DNA of 64,000 nt, from NCBI RefSeq assembly GCF_900141935.1, contig NZ_FQYX01000003.1, forward strand, positions 124,001 through 188,000, read 5' to 3'. The translations under genes and the position numbers were made by a program. Under the pieces are notes generated by a model that searched no databases, was not told the origin of the DNA, and saw only the letters and a list, made by a program, of their open reading frames with translations. Origin of the DNA: Arenibacter nanhaiticus. Its GTDB lineage: Bacteria > Bacteroidota > Bacteroidia > Flavobacteriales > Flavobacteriaceae. Shown piece by piece: positions 28,954-37,257 of the stretch (position 1 is the stretch's first letter; every line of letters starts with the position of its first letter).

Positions 28954-30603
28954 ATGAAGATAAAATATATACTAGTAATTCTAAGCTTGGCGATGGGACT
29001 GGCCTCCTGTACTAAAGAATTGGATCTATATCCTAAGGATCAAGTTTCTGATGGTTCTTTTTGGAATAGTCCAAAAGATTTTGAATTGGCTGCCAATGCA
29101 TTTTATGGGACTTTTCCCAGTCACTTCTCACATAATGATAATAATGCAGAAACGACTTTTGGCTCTGGCCCAGACGCTGTTAGTAACGGTACCTACGTAG
29201 CACCTGATAATTCAGGACATTGGGATAATTCTTATGCCAGTATTCGAGGAATTAATTATTTATTGCTTAAGAGTGAAACTTATGAAAACCCCGAAGAAAT
29301 TAAAACCTATGTAGGGGAAGCATATTTCTTTAGAGCGTGGCAGTATGCTGGCTTATTGACCGAGTTTGGTGGTGTTCCAGTTATTACGAAGGTGCTGGAA
29401 GTAGATAGTGAAGAACTAAACGCGCCTCGTAATTCCCGAGAAGAAGTAGCCGACTTAATAATACAAGATCTGCAAAAAGCTATAGAAATGTTGCCGAATG
29501 CCAGTGATATAGCTAGTAGGGATTTAGGGCGTATTTCTAAAGGAGCTGCACAGGCCTTTTTAAGTAGAATAGCCTTGTTTGAAGGTACTTGGGCAAAATA
29601 TCACAATGGAGCAAAGGCTAATGAGCGCTTAACGATTGCTGTAGAAGCTGCGAAAGCGGTCATGGATAGTGGTGAGTATGGGCTATTTGACGACTTTGGT
29701 ACGGAAGATAGTTATAGAAAACTGTTTGTAGAAGCTGGAGAGGATAGTAAAGAAGTGATTCTTTCTAGAAGGTATGTGAAAGATATTAACGGAACCCATA
29801 ATCACACGCGTTGGTTAGAACAAAACATCATGAATCCGACCAGAAGCCTAGTGGACGATTATTTGTGTGCAGATGGTTTGCCTATTAGTGATTCTCCATT
29901 GTTTCAGGGGTACGATACCATGACTTCTGAATTTGAGGATAGAGACCCTAGAATGGAACAAACAGTTTTCAAGGTTGGAACAGAATATGCTTTTTATGAC
30001 GGTACAAAGATTTTTGAAAAACCTTCCTTGGTAAGCCCCGTGACCCGTACGGGTTACAGTGTGTACAAATACTTGGCAGAATCTATTGAGTCCTGGAGCG
30101 GAAATAGCGTGTATGATAATATTTTGATTCGTTATGGAGAAGTATTGTTGAATTATGCCGAGGCTAAATTTGAATTGGATGGTTCCATTTCTGATGCCGA
30201 TTTGGATATATCAATTAATAAATTACGGGATCGTGTTGGAATGATACACTTGACCAATACACATGTAGAAGCAAATGGATTAGATATGCGTACCGAAATC
30301 CGTAGAGAACGAAAAATAGAACTGGCTTGTGAAGGTTTCCGTTTTAACGATTTAATGCGTTGGAAAACGGCCGAAGTAGAAATGCCAAAGGCTATTAAAG
30401 GAATTAAATTTGTAGGGACCGAATACGAAACAGTATTTCCTGATCTATCACCTGGAGTGCATTTTCAAGTAGATGGGGAAGGGTTTATAGTGGCCGAACC
30501 AGCAGCAAACCGATCCTTTGATGCAACAAAGCATTATTTAAGACCGCTGCCTAAAAAACAGATCAATCTTAATCCTAATCTAGAACAAAATCCAAATTGG
30601 TAA
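28954..30603 (+). CDS. SusD/RagB family surface glycan-binding lipoprotein
   Basis: The 549-residue lipoprotein (GLASC with Cys19, then TKELDLYPKDQVSDGSFW) carries typical SusD segments: GEAYFFRAWQYAGLLTEFGGVPVIT in the TPR region, GRISKGAAQAFLSRIALFEGTWAKYH, NILIRYGEVLLNYAEAKFELDG and ELACEGFRFNDLMRWKTAE. It caps the adjacent SusC barrel and captures the glycan at the cell surface. A strong terminator follows, so susCD is a two-gene unit. Confidence 0.96.
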   Translation: MKIKYILVILSLAMGLASCTKELDLYPKDQVSDGSFWNSPKDFELAANAFYGTFPSHFSHNDNNAETTFGSGPDAVSNGTYVAPDNSGHWDNSYASIRGINYLLLKSETYENPEEIKTYVGEAYFFRAWQYAGLLTEFGGVPVITKVLEVDSEELNAPRNSREEVADLIIQDLQKAIEMLPNASDIASRDLGRISKGAAQAFLSRIALFEGTWAKYHNGAKANERLTIAVEAAKAVMDSGEYGLFDDFGTEDSYRKLFVEAGEDSKEVILSRRYVKDINGTHNHTRWLEQNIMNPTRSLVDDYLCADGLPISDSPLFQGYDTMTSEFEDRDPRMEQTVFKVGTEYAFYDGTKIFEKPSLVSPVTRTGYSVYKYLAESIESWSGNSVYDNILIRYGEVLLNYAEAKFELDGSISDADLDISINKLRDRVGMIHLTNTHVEANGLDMRTEIRRERKIELACEGFRFNDLMRWKTAEVEMPKAIKGIKFVGTEYETVFPDLSPGVHFQVDGEGFIVAEPAANRSFDATKHYLRPLPKKQINLNPNLEQNPNW

Positions 30604-30680
30604 TAGGATGTTTATAGAATTTATACATGTTGAGTTAGTTTCATGTTGAGTAAAAATTATGTTTAGTTGGCATAATTTTT

Positions 30681-30707
30681 AAGGGGGCCTGCGGGCTCCC
30701 TTTTTTT
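30681..30707 (+). terminator. Rho-independent terminator after susD
   Basis: AAGGGGGCC (30681-30689) pairs with GGCTCCCTT (30694-30702) with one G-U pair and a four-base TGCG loop. Seven T run from 30701 to 30707. Confidence 0.9.
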
Positions 30708-30958
30708 ATAGTAGAAAACCGGACTATTAATGTTTTATGAACACCACAGTTAAGGCTATTTTTAATTTAAGAGATGTTTAGTCTCCTCTCATATAATTGC
30801 AATCAAGACATTAGTTTACCATGGTTTTCATAGAAAGTTATTAAGGCATAGATAGTAATTTTGGTCTATGGGAATTTGTTTGTCAAATATTGATAGTGTT
30901 AGTTGTAATGTTAAAATTATGATTTGAATTTAAAATTCAGAATATTTTTTGTTAATTA

Positions 30959-30974
30959 GCTAATTCGATTGAGC
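30959..30974. promoter_or_regulatory. LacI-type operator upstream of the GH172 operon
   Basis: GCTAATTCGATTGAGC differs at one base from the reverse complement of the site at 25575-25590, so it is the same motif read on the other strand. It lies about 110 bases before the GH172 start. Confidence 0.72.
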
Positions 30975-31084
30975 AAATGTTTGGTAAATGGAATTGATAG
31001 GGTGTCTCTAAGTTGCCGGAAGTACTTGTTTCATAATAAACATACCTTAATAGTATTTTTGAAGATAAGAGGAAAAAAATAGAT

Positions 31085-33103
31085 ATGAGAAAAATTATCC
31101 TCACGAAATTGTTTGTGCTAATATGTTGTTCAATGATTGCACAAGATATTGATTCCAAACCAGAAGTTACCATAGTGTCTCTATTAAACGAAATGGGAGA
31201 TAAGGATGAATTGGCAAAACTTCCTCAATATGCCTACAAAACGCTGCAAGCAAGTAGTTATTCACGTAAGTCGGTGTCAGAAAATAAAGAGGGTTGGTTT
31301 GATAATGCAGATGCTAGTCAGTTTATTCGTGAAGAGGTTAATGAAGGTCGCAAAGAGTATGTTTTAATGGACGTGGAGGGGCCAGGAGCTATTGTGAGGT
31401 TTTGGAGTACTTGGCATGCCCAAAAATTCTCTATGGGTACGCTACGGATATATTTTGATAATGCTTCAAGTCCACAGATTGAGGGAAGGATAGATGAGAT
31501 TATTTCTTCAAATAAATATGTAGGGACCTCCCTGTCCCATAAAGTTGCGTCTTTTCAAGAGAACGGGGGTTGGTTTGAAGGGCATAACCTATATTTCCCC
31601 TTACCTTATGCCAAGCACTGTAAAGTAACTTATGAGAAAGCTGATGAAAGCGTAGATGATGTGCTTTATTATCAAATTAATTATAGACGGTATGCGCCAG
31701 AGGTATCGGTGGAGACTTACCAAAAAGGAGATTGGGAAACTGGTAGATTTCAGGAAAGCATTAGTGCTGCTTCTAAAAAACTGGTCCAACATAATCTTAC
31801 CATCAACAATGGAAAGAAAAACTTTTTAAACGGGGTGGTCAAAGCAGGCGGATCGGTATCAATCCAGCTAAATGGAAATAAAGTAGTAAGGAAGATAACA
31901 GTAAAAATAAATGCTGCTCACATGGAACAAGCCTTGCGCTCAACGGTGATAGCTATGGAATTTGATGGAGAAAAAACTGTTTGGGTACCCATAGGGGATT
32001 TTTTTGGTACAGGGTACAAACTATCGCCCCATAGGACATGGATGAGTGAATTGAACAAGGATGGGGAAATGGGGTTGAATTTTCCGATGCCCTTCCAAAA
32101 TTTAGCTAAAATTACCATACATAATTTTGGTAAACAGGAGGTTGAATTGGAAAATGTAGAAATAATTCATACACCATGGGAATGGGATTCAAGGAGCTTG
32201 TATTTTCATGCTAATTGGCGAAATTATCCGAATATAAGTACCTCGGAAAAAAAAGATATCAATTATATTGAAATTAAGGGAAAGGGTAAATATGTAGGAG
32301 ACGCCTTGGTATTGTTCAACAATAGTTATGAATGGTGGGGAGAGGGTGACGAAAAGATCTATGTAGATGGTGAAACCTTCCCGTCGCATTTCGGTACCGG
32401 GACGGAAGATTATTATGGGTATGCCTGGTGTAGCGTAGTCGATTTTGAGGATCCTTTTATAGCGCAACCCATAGGGGATGGTAATAGGAGTCCAGGGCTC
32501 ACGGTGAATAGCCGCTGGCGGTCCTTAGATGCTATTCCCTTTGACAAATCCCTAAAATTTGATATGGAGATTTGGCATTGGGCCGCTACCGAGATGGATT
32601 ATGCTGCAACTACCTATTGGTATGGTACCAAGGATTCGGAAGCTGCTTTTAGAGAAGCTGTAAAATCGGTGCAATTACCTCTAAAGTTTTCCGATCGGTT
32701 TGAAGCGGAAGGTTTTGATATTCAGCAAATAAATGGAGGAGAGGTAATTACACAGGCTTTTCTTTCCTATGACTGGAGTGCTCGAAATCATTTGTTATGG
32801 AAAAATATTAAAAAGAATGATTCGCTAACATTGACCTTTTATTCAGAAAAGGAGCGAAAGGGGAAATTGACAATGGTGTTTACCAACGCTCCAGATTATG
32901 TGGTGGTTGATGTATCGCTGAACGGAAAAGTAATTTTTAAAGACTTAGACTTGTTCGCAGAGAAGGTTTCATTGCAAGAGTATTTGTCAGAGAATGAGGT
33001 GATACTGAAAGGAGAGAACTCTCTTGTACTTAAGGTAAAAGGAGGCGGAAGGAAAGGTGTTAAAGTAGATAAATTAGGTTTTGATTTTTTAAAAGTTGAT
33101 TAA
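31085..33103 (+). CDS. GH172 (DUF2961) family secreted glycoside hydrolase
   Basis: A 672-residue exported protein (signal peptide …CCSMIAQ). The GH172 core shows MDVEGPGAIVRFW, LYFPLPYAKHCKV, GDFFGTGY and the active-site block WWGEGDEKIYVDGE…GTGTEDYYGYAW. Glu420 and Glu441 are 21 residues apart, the spacing of the catalytic pair described for GH172. Known activities are alpha-D-fructofuranosidase, difructose dianhydride synthase/hydrolase and alpha-D-arabinofuranosidase. About 130 C-terminal residues form an extra beta-rich domain (FSDRFEAEGFD…). It starts a long plus-strand run and is the first of three GH172 genes here. Confidence 0.92.
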   Translation: MRKIILTKLFVLICCSMIAQDIDSKPEVTIVSLLNEMGDKDELAKLPQYAYKTLQASSYSRKSVSENKEGWFDNADASQFIREEVNEGRKEYVLMDVEGPGAIVRFWSTWHAQKFSMGTLRIYFDNASSPQIEGRIDEIISSNKYVGTSLSHKVASFQENGGWFEGHNLYFPLPYAKHCKVTYEKADESVDDVLYYQINYRRYAPEVSVETYQKGDWETGRFQESISAASKKLVQHNLTINNGKKNFLNGVVKAGGSVSIQLNGNKVVRKITVKINAAHMEQALRSTVIAMEFDGEKTVWVPIGDFFGTGYKLSPHRTWMSELNKDGEMGLNFPMPFQNLAKITIHNFGKQEVELENVEIIHTPWEWDSRSLYFHANWRNYPNISTSEKKDINYIEIKGKGKYVGDALVLFNNSYEWWGEGDEKIYVDGETFPSHFGTGTEDYYGYAWCSVVDFEDPFIAQPIGDGNRSPGLTVNSRWRSLDAIPFDKSLKFDMEIWHWAATEMDYAATTYWYGTKDSEAAFREAVKSVQLPLKFSDRFEAEGFDIQQINGGEVITQAFLSYDWSARNHLLWKNIKKNDSLTLTFYSEKERKGKLTMVFTNAPDYVVVDVSLNGKVIFKDLDLFAEKVSLQEYLSENEVILKGENSLVLKVKGGGRKGVKVDKLGFDFLKVD

Positions 33104-33104
33104 A

Positions 33105-34850
33105 ATGAAAAATAAAATGAAAAGAATAATTGTAACTTTTTTTGGTGTCTTGTTCATTCTTGTAAATAATACGCAAGCTCAAAACACTAAAACTGTGAGT
33201 GTAAAGTCACTTCTCAAGGAAATGACCGATAGGGAAAAACTAACACGTTTTCCAGAGCCTTCTTATCTAACGAAACATGTGAGTAGTTATGATAGGTCTA
33301 GTACTTCTCCAACAGAGAAAAATTGGTTTCATAATTGGGATATGAATCAATGGGAGGCTATTGAGCAAACTAATAATGGCAAGGAATATGTCTTAATGGA
33401 TGAAAAATCGCCAGGTGCTATTACGCGCTTTTGGATGACTGGAGCAGGTGAAAATCGAGGTCAAGGTATCCTACGTATTTATATCGATGGGAGTGAAATA
33501 CCAGTGGTAAGTCAGACCATAAGAAGTTTTGTAGGAGAGAATAAAGAGGTCGGATTGCCGCTGAGTAGTTCTGTGTCGCCAGAAACCATTGCAGACGAAA
33601 GAGGGCACAATTTATACTTGCCAATCCCATATGCTAAATCTTGTAAAATAACTTATCAGTCAGATTTGATCAAGGATGGAAATCCTTGGGAAACTAAAAG
33701 TGAAATTTTATATTATAATATCGATTACAGAGAATATTCGGAAGGTGTAAAAATTAAAAGTTTTACTAAAAATTCAATAACTCAAAACAAGTCAATTATT
33801 CGGGCAACCAATCAAATGTTGTTAGATGGAAAATTTAGTCAAGAAAGAAAGGTGAAAGACCTTGTTGATTTTCAAGTGAAATTAGCACCAGGTGAAGAAG
33901 TGGTAATTGCAAGAAAAGAGGTAGGGGCCGCGATACAGGAATTAAATATGCGAGTACAGGAAGAGAACCCTACCCAGTCCCTGAGGTCCATTATCATAAA
34001 ATGTACTTTTGATAATCAACAAACTGTTTGGGCTCCAATAGGGGATTTTTTTGGGGCCGGATATAGGATCGATGCTTATGAGACGAGATTCAATAAAGTA
34101 AGTGAAACCGGTGATCTAACCTCGAAATGGTTGATGCCTTTTAAGAAATCTGCTAAGATTTCTTTAGAAAATGTTGGAGAAACTTCTGTTGGGGTTAATG
34201 GTGCTGTAAGTTTTGCTCCATATCATTGGGATCAAAGATCCATGCATTTTTATACCTCATGGCATCAATACACAAAAGTAGATACAGGAAGTCCCAAAGA
34301 TATGTTAGGAGGTAAGGGGGTGAGAGATGTAAATTACGTAACACTTAAAGGAAAAGGGGTGTATGTGGGCGATGTATTGACCTTGTTTAACGATAATTTA
34401 CCGCCAGGTAAAACTACCTGGTCAAAAGAGGATGGCAGCTTTACTATGAGCTGGTGGGGCGAAGGCGATGAAAAAATATACATTGACGGCGAAGAGTTTC
34501 CCTCACATTTCGGAACCGGTACGGAAGATTATTACAACTATGCTTGGTGCAAACCCGAAACATTCGCACATCCTTTTATGGCGCAACCTTCCGGAGAAGG
34601 AAACTTGACCCCGGGCTATACAGTAAATACCAGATTAAGATCATTGGATGTCTTGCCGTTTAATACGAGTTTAAGGTTCGATATGGAATTATGGCATTGG
34701 AATAAAGCATCGGTGAATTATGCGCCCACAACTTTTTATTATATGATGCCTGGGGGAGAATCGAATATAGCTCCAGATTATGCCGGGGTTCGTGAACCAG
34801 TGCTCTTGGACTTTGAAAAGATTCTAGAGGAGAGACGTAATCATAAGTAA
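33105..34850 (+). CDS. GH172 (DUF2961) family secreted glycoside hydrolase, second copy
   Basis: The start is taken as the ATG at 33105, one base after the previous stop codon; a TTG frame extension (33096) and another ATG (33117) exist. The 581-residue protein has a signal peptide (…FILVNNTQAQ) and the GH172 blocks MDEKSPGAITRFW, NLYLPIPYAKSCKI, GDFFGAGY and WWGEGDEKIYIDGEEFP…GTGTEDYYNYAW, with Glu453 and Glu474 again 21 apart. It lacks the extra C-terminal domain of its neighbour and ends FEKILEERRNHK. In the same frame after the stop codon lies a coding-like remnant (34851-35138). It is likely active on the same class of furanosides as the first copy but diverged in sequence. Confidence 0.92.
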   Translation: MKNKMKRIIVTFFGVLFILVNNTQAQNTKTVSVKSLLKEMTDREKLTRFPEPSYLTKHVSSYDRSSTSPTEKNWFHNWDMNQWEAIEQTNNGKEYVLMDEKSPGAITRFWMTGAGENRGQGILRIYIDGSEIPVVSQTIRSFVGENKEVGLPLSSSVSPETIADERGHNLYLPIPYAKSCKITYQSDLIKDGNPWETKSEILYYNIDYREYSEGVKIKSFTKNSITQNKSIIRATNQMLLDGKFSQERKVKDLVDFQVKLAPGEEVVIARKEVGAAIQELNMRVQEENPTQSLRSIIIKCTFDNQQTVWAPIGDFFGAGYRIDAYETRFNKVSETGDLTSKWLMPFKKSAKISLENVGETSVGVNGAVSFAPYHWDQRSMHFYTSWHQYTKVDTGSPKDMLGGKGVRDVNYVTLKGKGVYVGDVLTLFNDNLPPGKTTWSKEDGSFTMSWWGEGDEKIYIDGEEFPSHFGTGTEDYYNYAWCKPETFAHPFMAQPSGEGNLTPGYTVNTRLRSLDVLPFNTSLRFDMELWHWNKASVNYAPTTFYYMMPGGESNIAPDYAGVREPVLLDFEKILEERRNHK

Positions 34851-35138
34851 AAAAACTTAAGAATTCATAGTGCGAAGCTATTTGGAATTTATCCTCCGTT
34901 GCAATTAGAGGTTTTTGGCTCAACCGATGGTAAGGTGTTTAGAAAAATAGGAGAAACAGATCTATCTGATATAGCCTTAGTGCAAGGAAGAAATAGAATT
35001 GTTAGTAAGATTCCATGTGCTGCTACTGGGTTAACCAAAATCAGAGTGAAGGCCAAATTGCTACACCAAATACCTAAAGGGCACCATAAGGCAGGGGATA
35101 AGGCATATTTAAAAATTGACGAGATAATTGTCTTCTAA
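34851..35138 (+). pseudogene. Remnant of a C-terminal accessory module (GH20/discoidin-like)
   Basis: This stretch continues in the same frame straight after the GH172 stop codon and has no good start of its own. It translates to a recognisable module end: IHSAKLFGIYPPLQLEVFG, then STDGKVFRKIGE, then LHQIPKGHHKAGDKAYLKIDEIIVF. The IYPP-LEVFGS-DGK pattern and the P-GHHKAGDKA-L-IDEI ending resemble the C-terminal domains of Bacteroidota beta-hexosaminidases and related enzymes. It is most likely the tail of a deleted gene left behind the second GH172. Read-through extension of GH172 is a less likely alternative. Confidence 0.6.
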
Positions 35139-35242
35139 AAAACATTTTTATATGGTTCCCGTTTGGAAAAAGTAATAAATTTTAATCTAGTATAGAAAAT
35201 AGGTTTGTTGAGGTTTATTTGAAATAAAATAGTTTTAAGTAA

Positions 35243-37061
35243 ATGTTAAAAAAGATAACAATGATAAAAAGATCGTTAATTGTGTTTTCAATTTTTGTGT
35301 TAGTAACTGGACTCTGTTTTTCTACCAACTTAAAACCAGATCAAAAAGATATCGCATCCTTTGAAACAAAACAAATTGACTCCCTTGAAAAGGGAGGAAT
35401 ATTATATTCCAGAATAGGATATAATTTAAATTCTCAAAAACGCATCCTTATAAGAGGGCTCTCAAAAGAGTATATTAGTAATAGGGCAACATTCAGCATA
35501 GTAGATTTATCTGGGAACGAAGTTTTTAATGGGCCCATTAAATATTGGGGTAAGAAATGGAAAAGTTCTTGGTGGACCATAGATTTTACAGACCTGATAA
35601 AAAAAGGAAAGTATAGTTGTAAAATTTTAAATAATAAAAATGCATCTCTAGAAACGGGTACATTTGAAATACAAAAAGACTTGCTTTGGAATAAAACTTG
35701 GAAAACCGTATCCCTAACACAGCTAGATGGAAGAATTGAGTTAAGAAATCAAAATTTGGAAAATCTTGGTCCTGAATTTGCTCAGGGAGGTGGTTGGCAA
35801 GACTGCGGGAACTATTTAAGAGAAGTGAATAGTCGCCTCAATGCTTGTAGGCTTATTGGATGTGCTGGAATTTAAATCAGATGAAATCCGAACTACGGAA
35901 AGAAACAGCATTGTTGAACAGATTATTATTGGTACCGATTATATTGCTTTTTGCCAAGATAAAGCTGCTGAACTAAATAAAGGAAAAGGAGCTATAATCC
36001 ACGAGTGGCCAAAACACACCAACGTAATTACTGGTGATGTGGTAAAAGGGGCACTTAGTTTTGTGAAGGCTAGCAAGCAATTATCAAAAATTAAGCCAAC
36101 AAAATCTAAAGAATATTTAGCTCGTGCTGAACTATCTTTTAATTGGTTGGATACAAACGGACCTATTCATTATCCCGGTGGGGTAGATTATGGGGGCGTG
36201 TTGCAACCTAATGATGGTTTTAACCGATTTGTTTATGGCGCACCTAAAGAATTTGTAAGACCAGAACAATGGAAGACAAGAGACTTGGTGATGATGACTT
36301 GGGTAGCGTTGGAGCTTACAAAATCAGGAAAGAAATACTATAAAGAGAAGGCTATTTCATACGCACGCGAACTTATGAATAGGCAAATTCCCATTACCAA
36401 TCCAGAAGATCGATTTTATGGTCATTTTAAACCCTATGATGGTGTTGATCTTACCGAAAAAGCTTGGGAACATCATCATATGGGATATGATGCCGGAGCT
36501 ACATTTCCTCATTATTTAATTCCATTAATTGAAATGAGCACAATATGGGATGAGCATGAAGATGCACCCTTATGGGATGAAACAATAAGAAACTTTGCCT
36601 ATGGTTATTTTTTACCTGCTTGTTTTGATAACCCTTTTTATTTATTGCCTATGGGGTATTTTAAGAATGAAGGATTGTTAACCTTTAGTGGATTGTGGCA
36701 TGGTATAAATGGGGCCTACGGCTCGGCAGCTGCCCTTGCGCTAGAGTTGAAAGCTTATACCGGAGACACCAGATTTGGTAATATCGCTATTGGAAATATG
36801 CAATGGATTGCTGGATTGAATTCAGGAGTTTGGGAGAATGAAAAATATGTGGCCAAAAGTATGATTTATGGTATTGGTGATGAATACATGGGAAGTTGGA
36901 CAAAAATACCTGGTACTATTTGTAATGGTTTTGACGCCGATGAACAATTTAAATTTACCGAGCCTAAAGCCTCTACAGATGAGCCTAAGGTGTTTACAGA
37001 TGAAGGTTGGATTACACACTCAGGTGGGTGGTTAAGCGCTTTAAGTCGATTAAAAAAATAG
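35243..37061 (+). pseudogene. GH9-like glycoside hydrolase gene split by a frameshift
   Basis: Two overlapping frames make one protein. The first (35243-35875) gives a signal peptide, a CelD_N Ig-like domain (SRIGYNLNSQKRILIRG…) and the start of the GH9-like (alpha/alpha)6 domain, GGGWQDCGNYLREVNS, then a nonsense tail. The second (from about 35830 in the other frame, ATG at 35841, to 37061) continues exactly where homologues would: MLVGLLDVLEF to EGWITHSGGWLSALSRLKK. Adding two bases near 35832-35835 would restore the frame. The DAGD base motif of cellulases reads DCGN (Asp187, Asn190), so the catalytic base may be altered in this subgroup. It could be a true pseudogene or an assembly error; together the pieces are about 600 residues. 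Confidence 0.82.
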
Positions 37062-37150
37062 TTGTAATAACATCATTTTTATTTGCTGAAAAAAGATAAA
37101 GCCTAAACTTATTTAAGGTGAAAAATCGACAGGAATTTTGTTATATATAA

Positions 37151-37187
37151 ATTAATCGATTTATCTTGGCTAGCTAAATCGATTAAT
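37151..37187. promoter_or_regulatory. Inverted twin LacI-type operator upstream of the third GH172 gene
   Basis: ATTAATCGATTTA (37151-37163) is exactly repeated in reverse complement as TAAATCGATTAAT (37175-37187), with an 11-base spacer. The right arm lies inside GCTAAATCGATTAATC (37173-37188), which fits the regulon motif. It is about 70 bases before the start codon. Confidence 0.7.
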
Positions 37188-37257
37188 CTAATAAAAGTAC
37201 GTTGACTACAAGTGCTATTCGAGGTTTTAAAGATTATTATGAATTAAATATTGGAAT

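Larger units (their letters stand above)
30604..31084. other. Intergenic region between susD and the first GH172 gene
   Basis: About 480 AT-rich bases with the susD terminator (30681-30707) and an operator copy (30959-30974). I see no coding frame. Confidence 0.5.

Noticed and set aside
33096-33104. TTG start of the second GH172, overlapping the previous gene
   Set aside because: The ATG at 33105 one base after the previous stop codon is the simpler start and gives a good signal peptide.
34899-35138. Independent small gene of 79 codons after the second GH172
   Set aside because: The coding-like signal extends upstream of its TTG start to the preceding stop codon and the sequence is only the tail of a larger module, so it was called a remnant.
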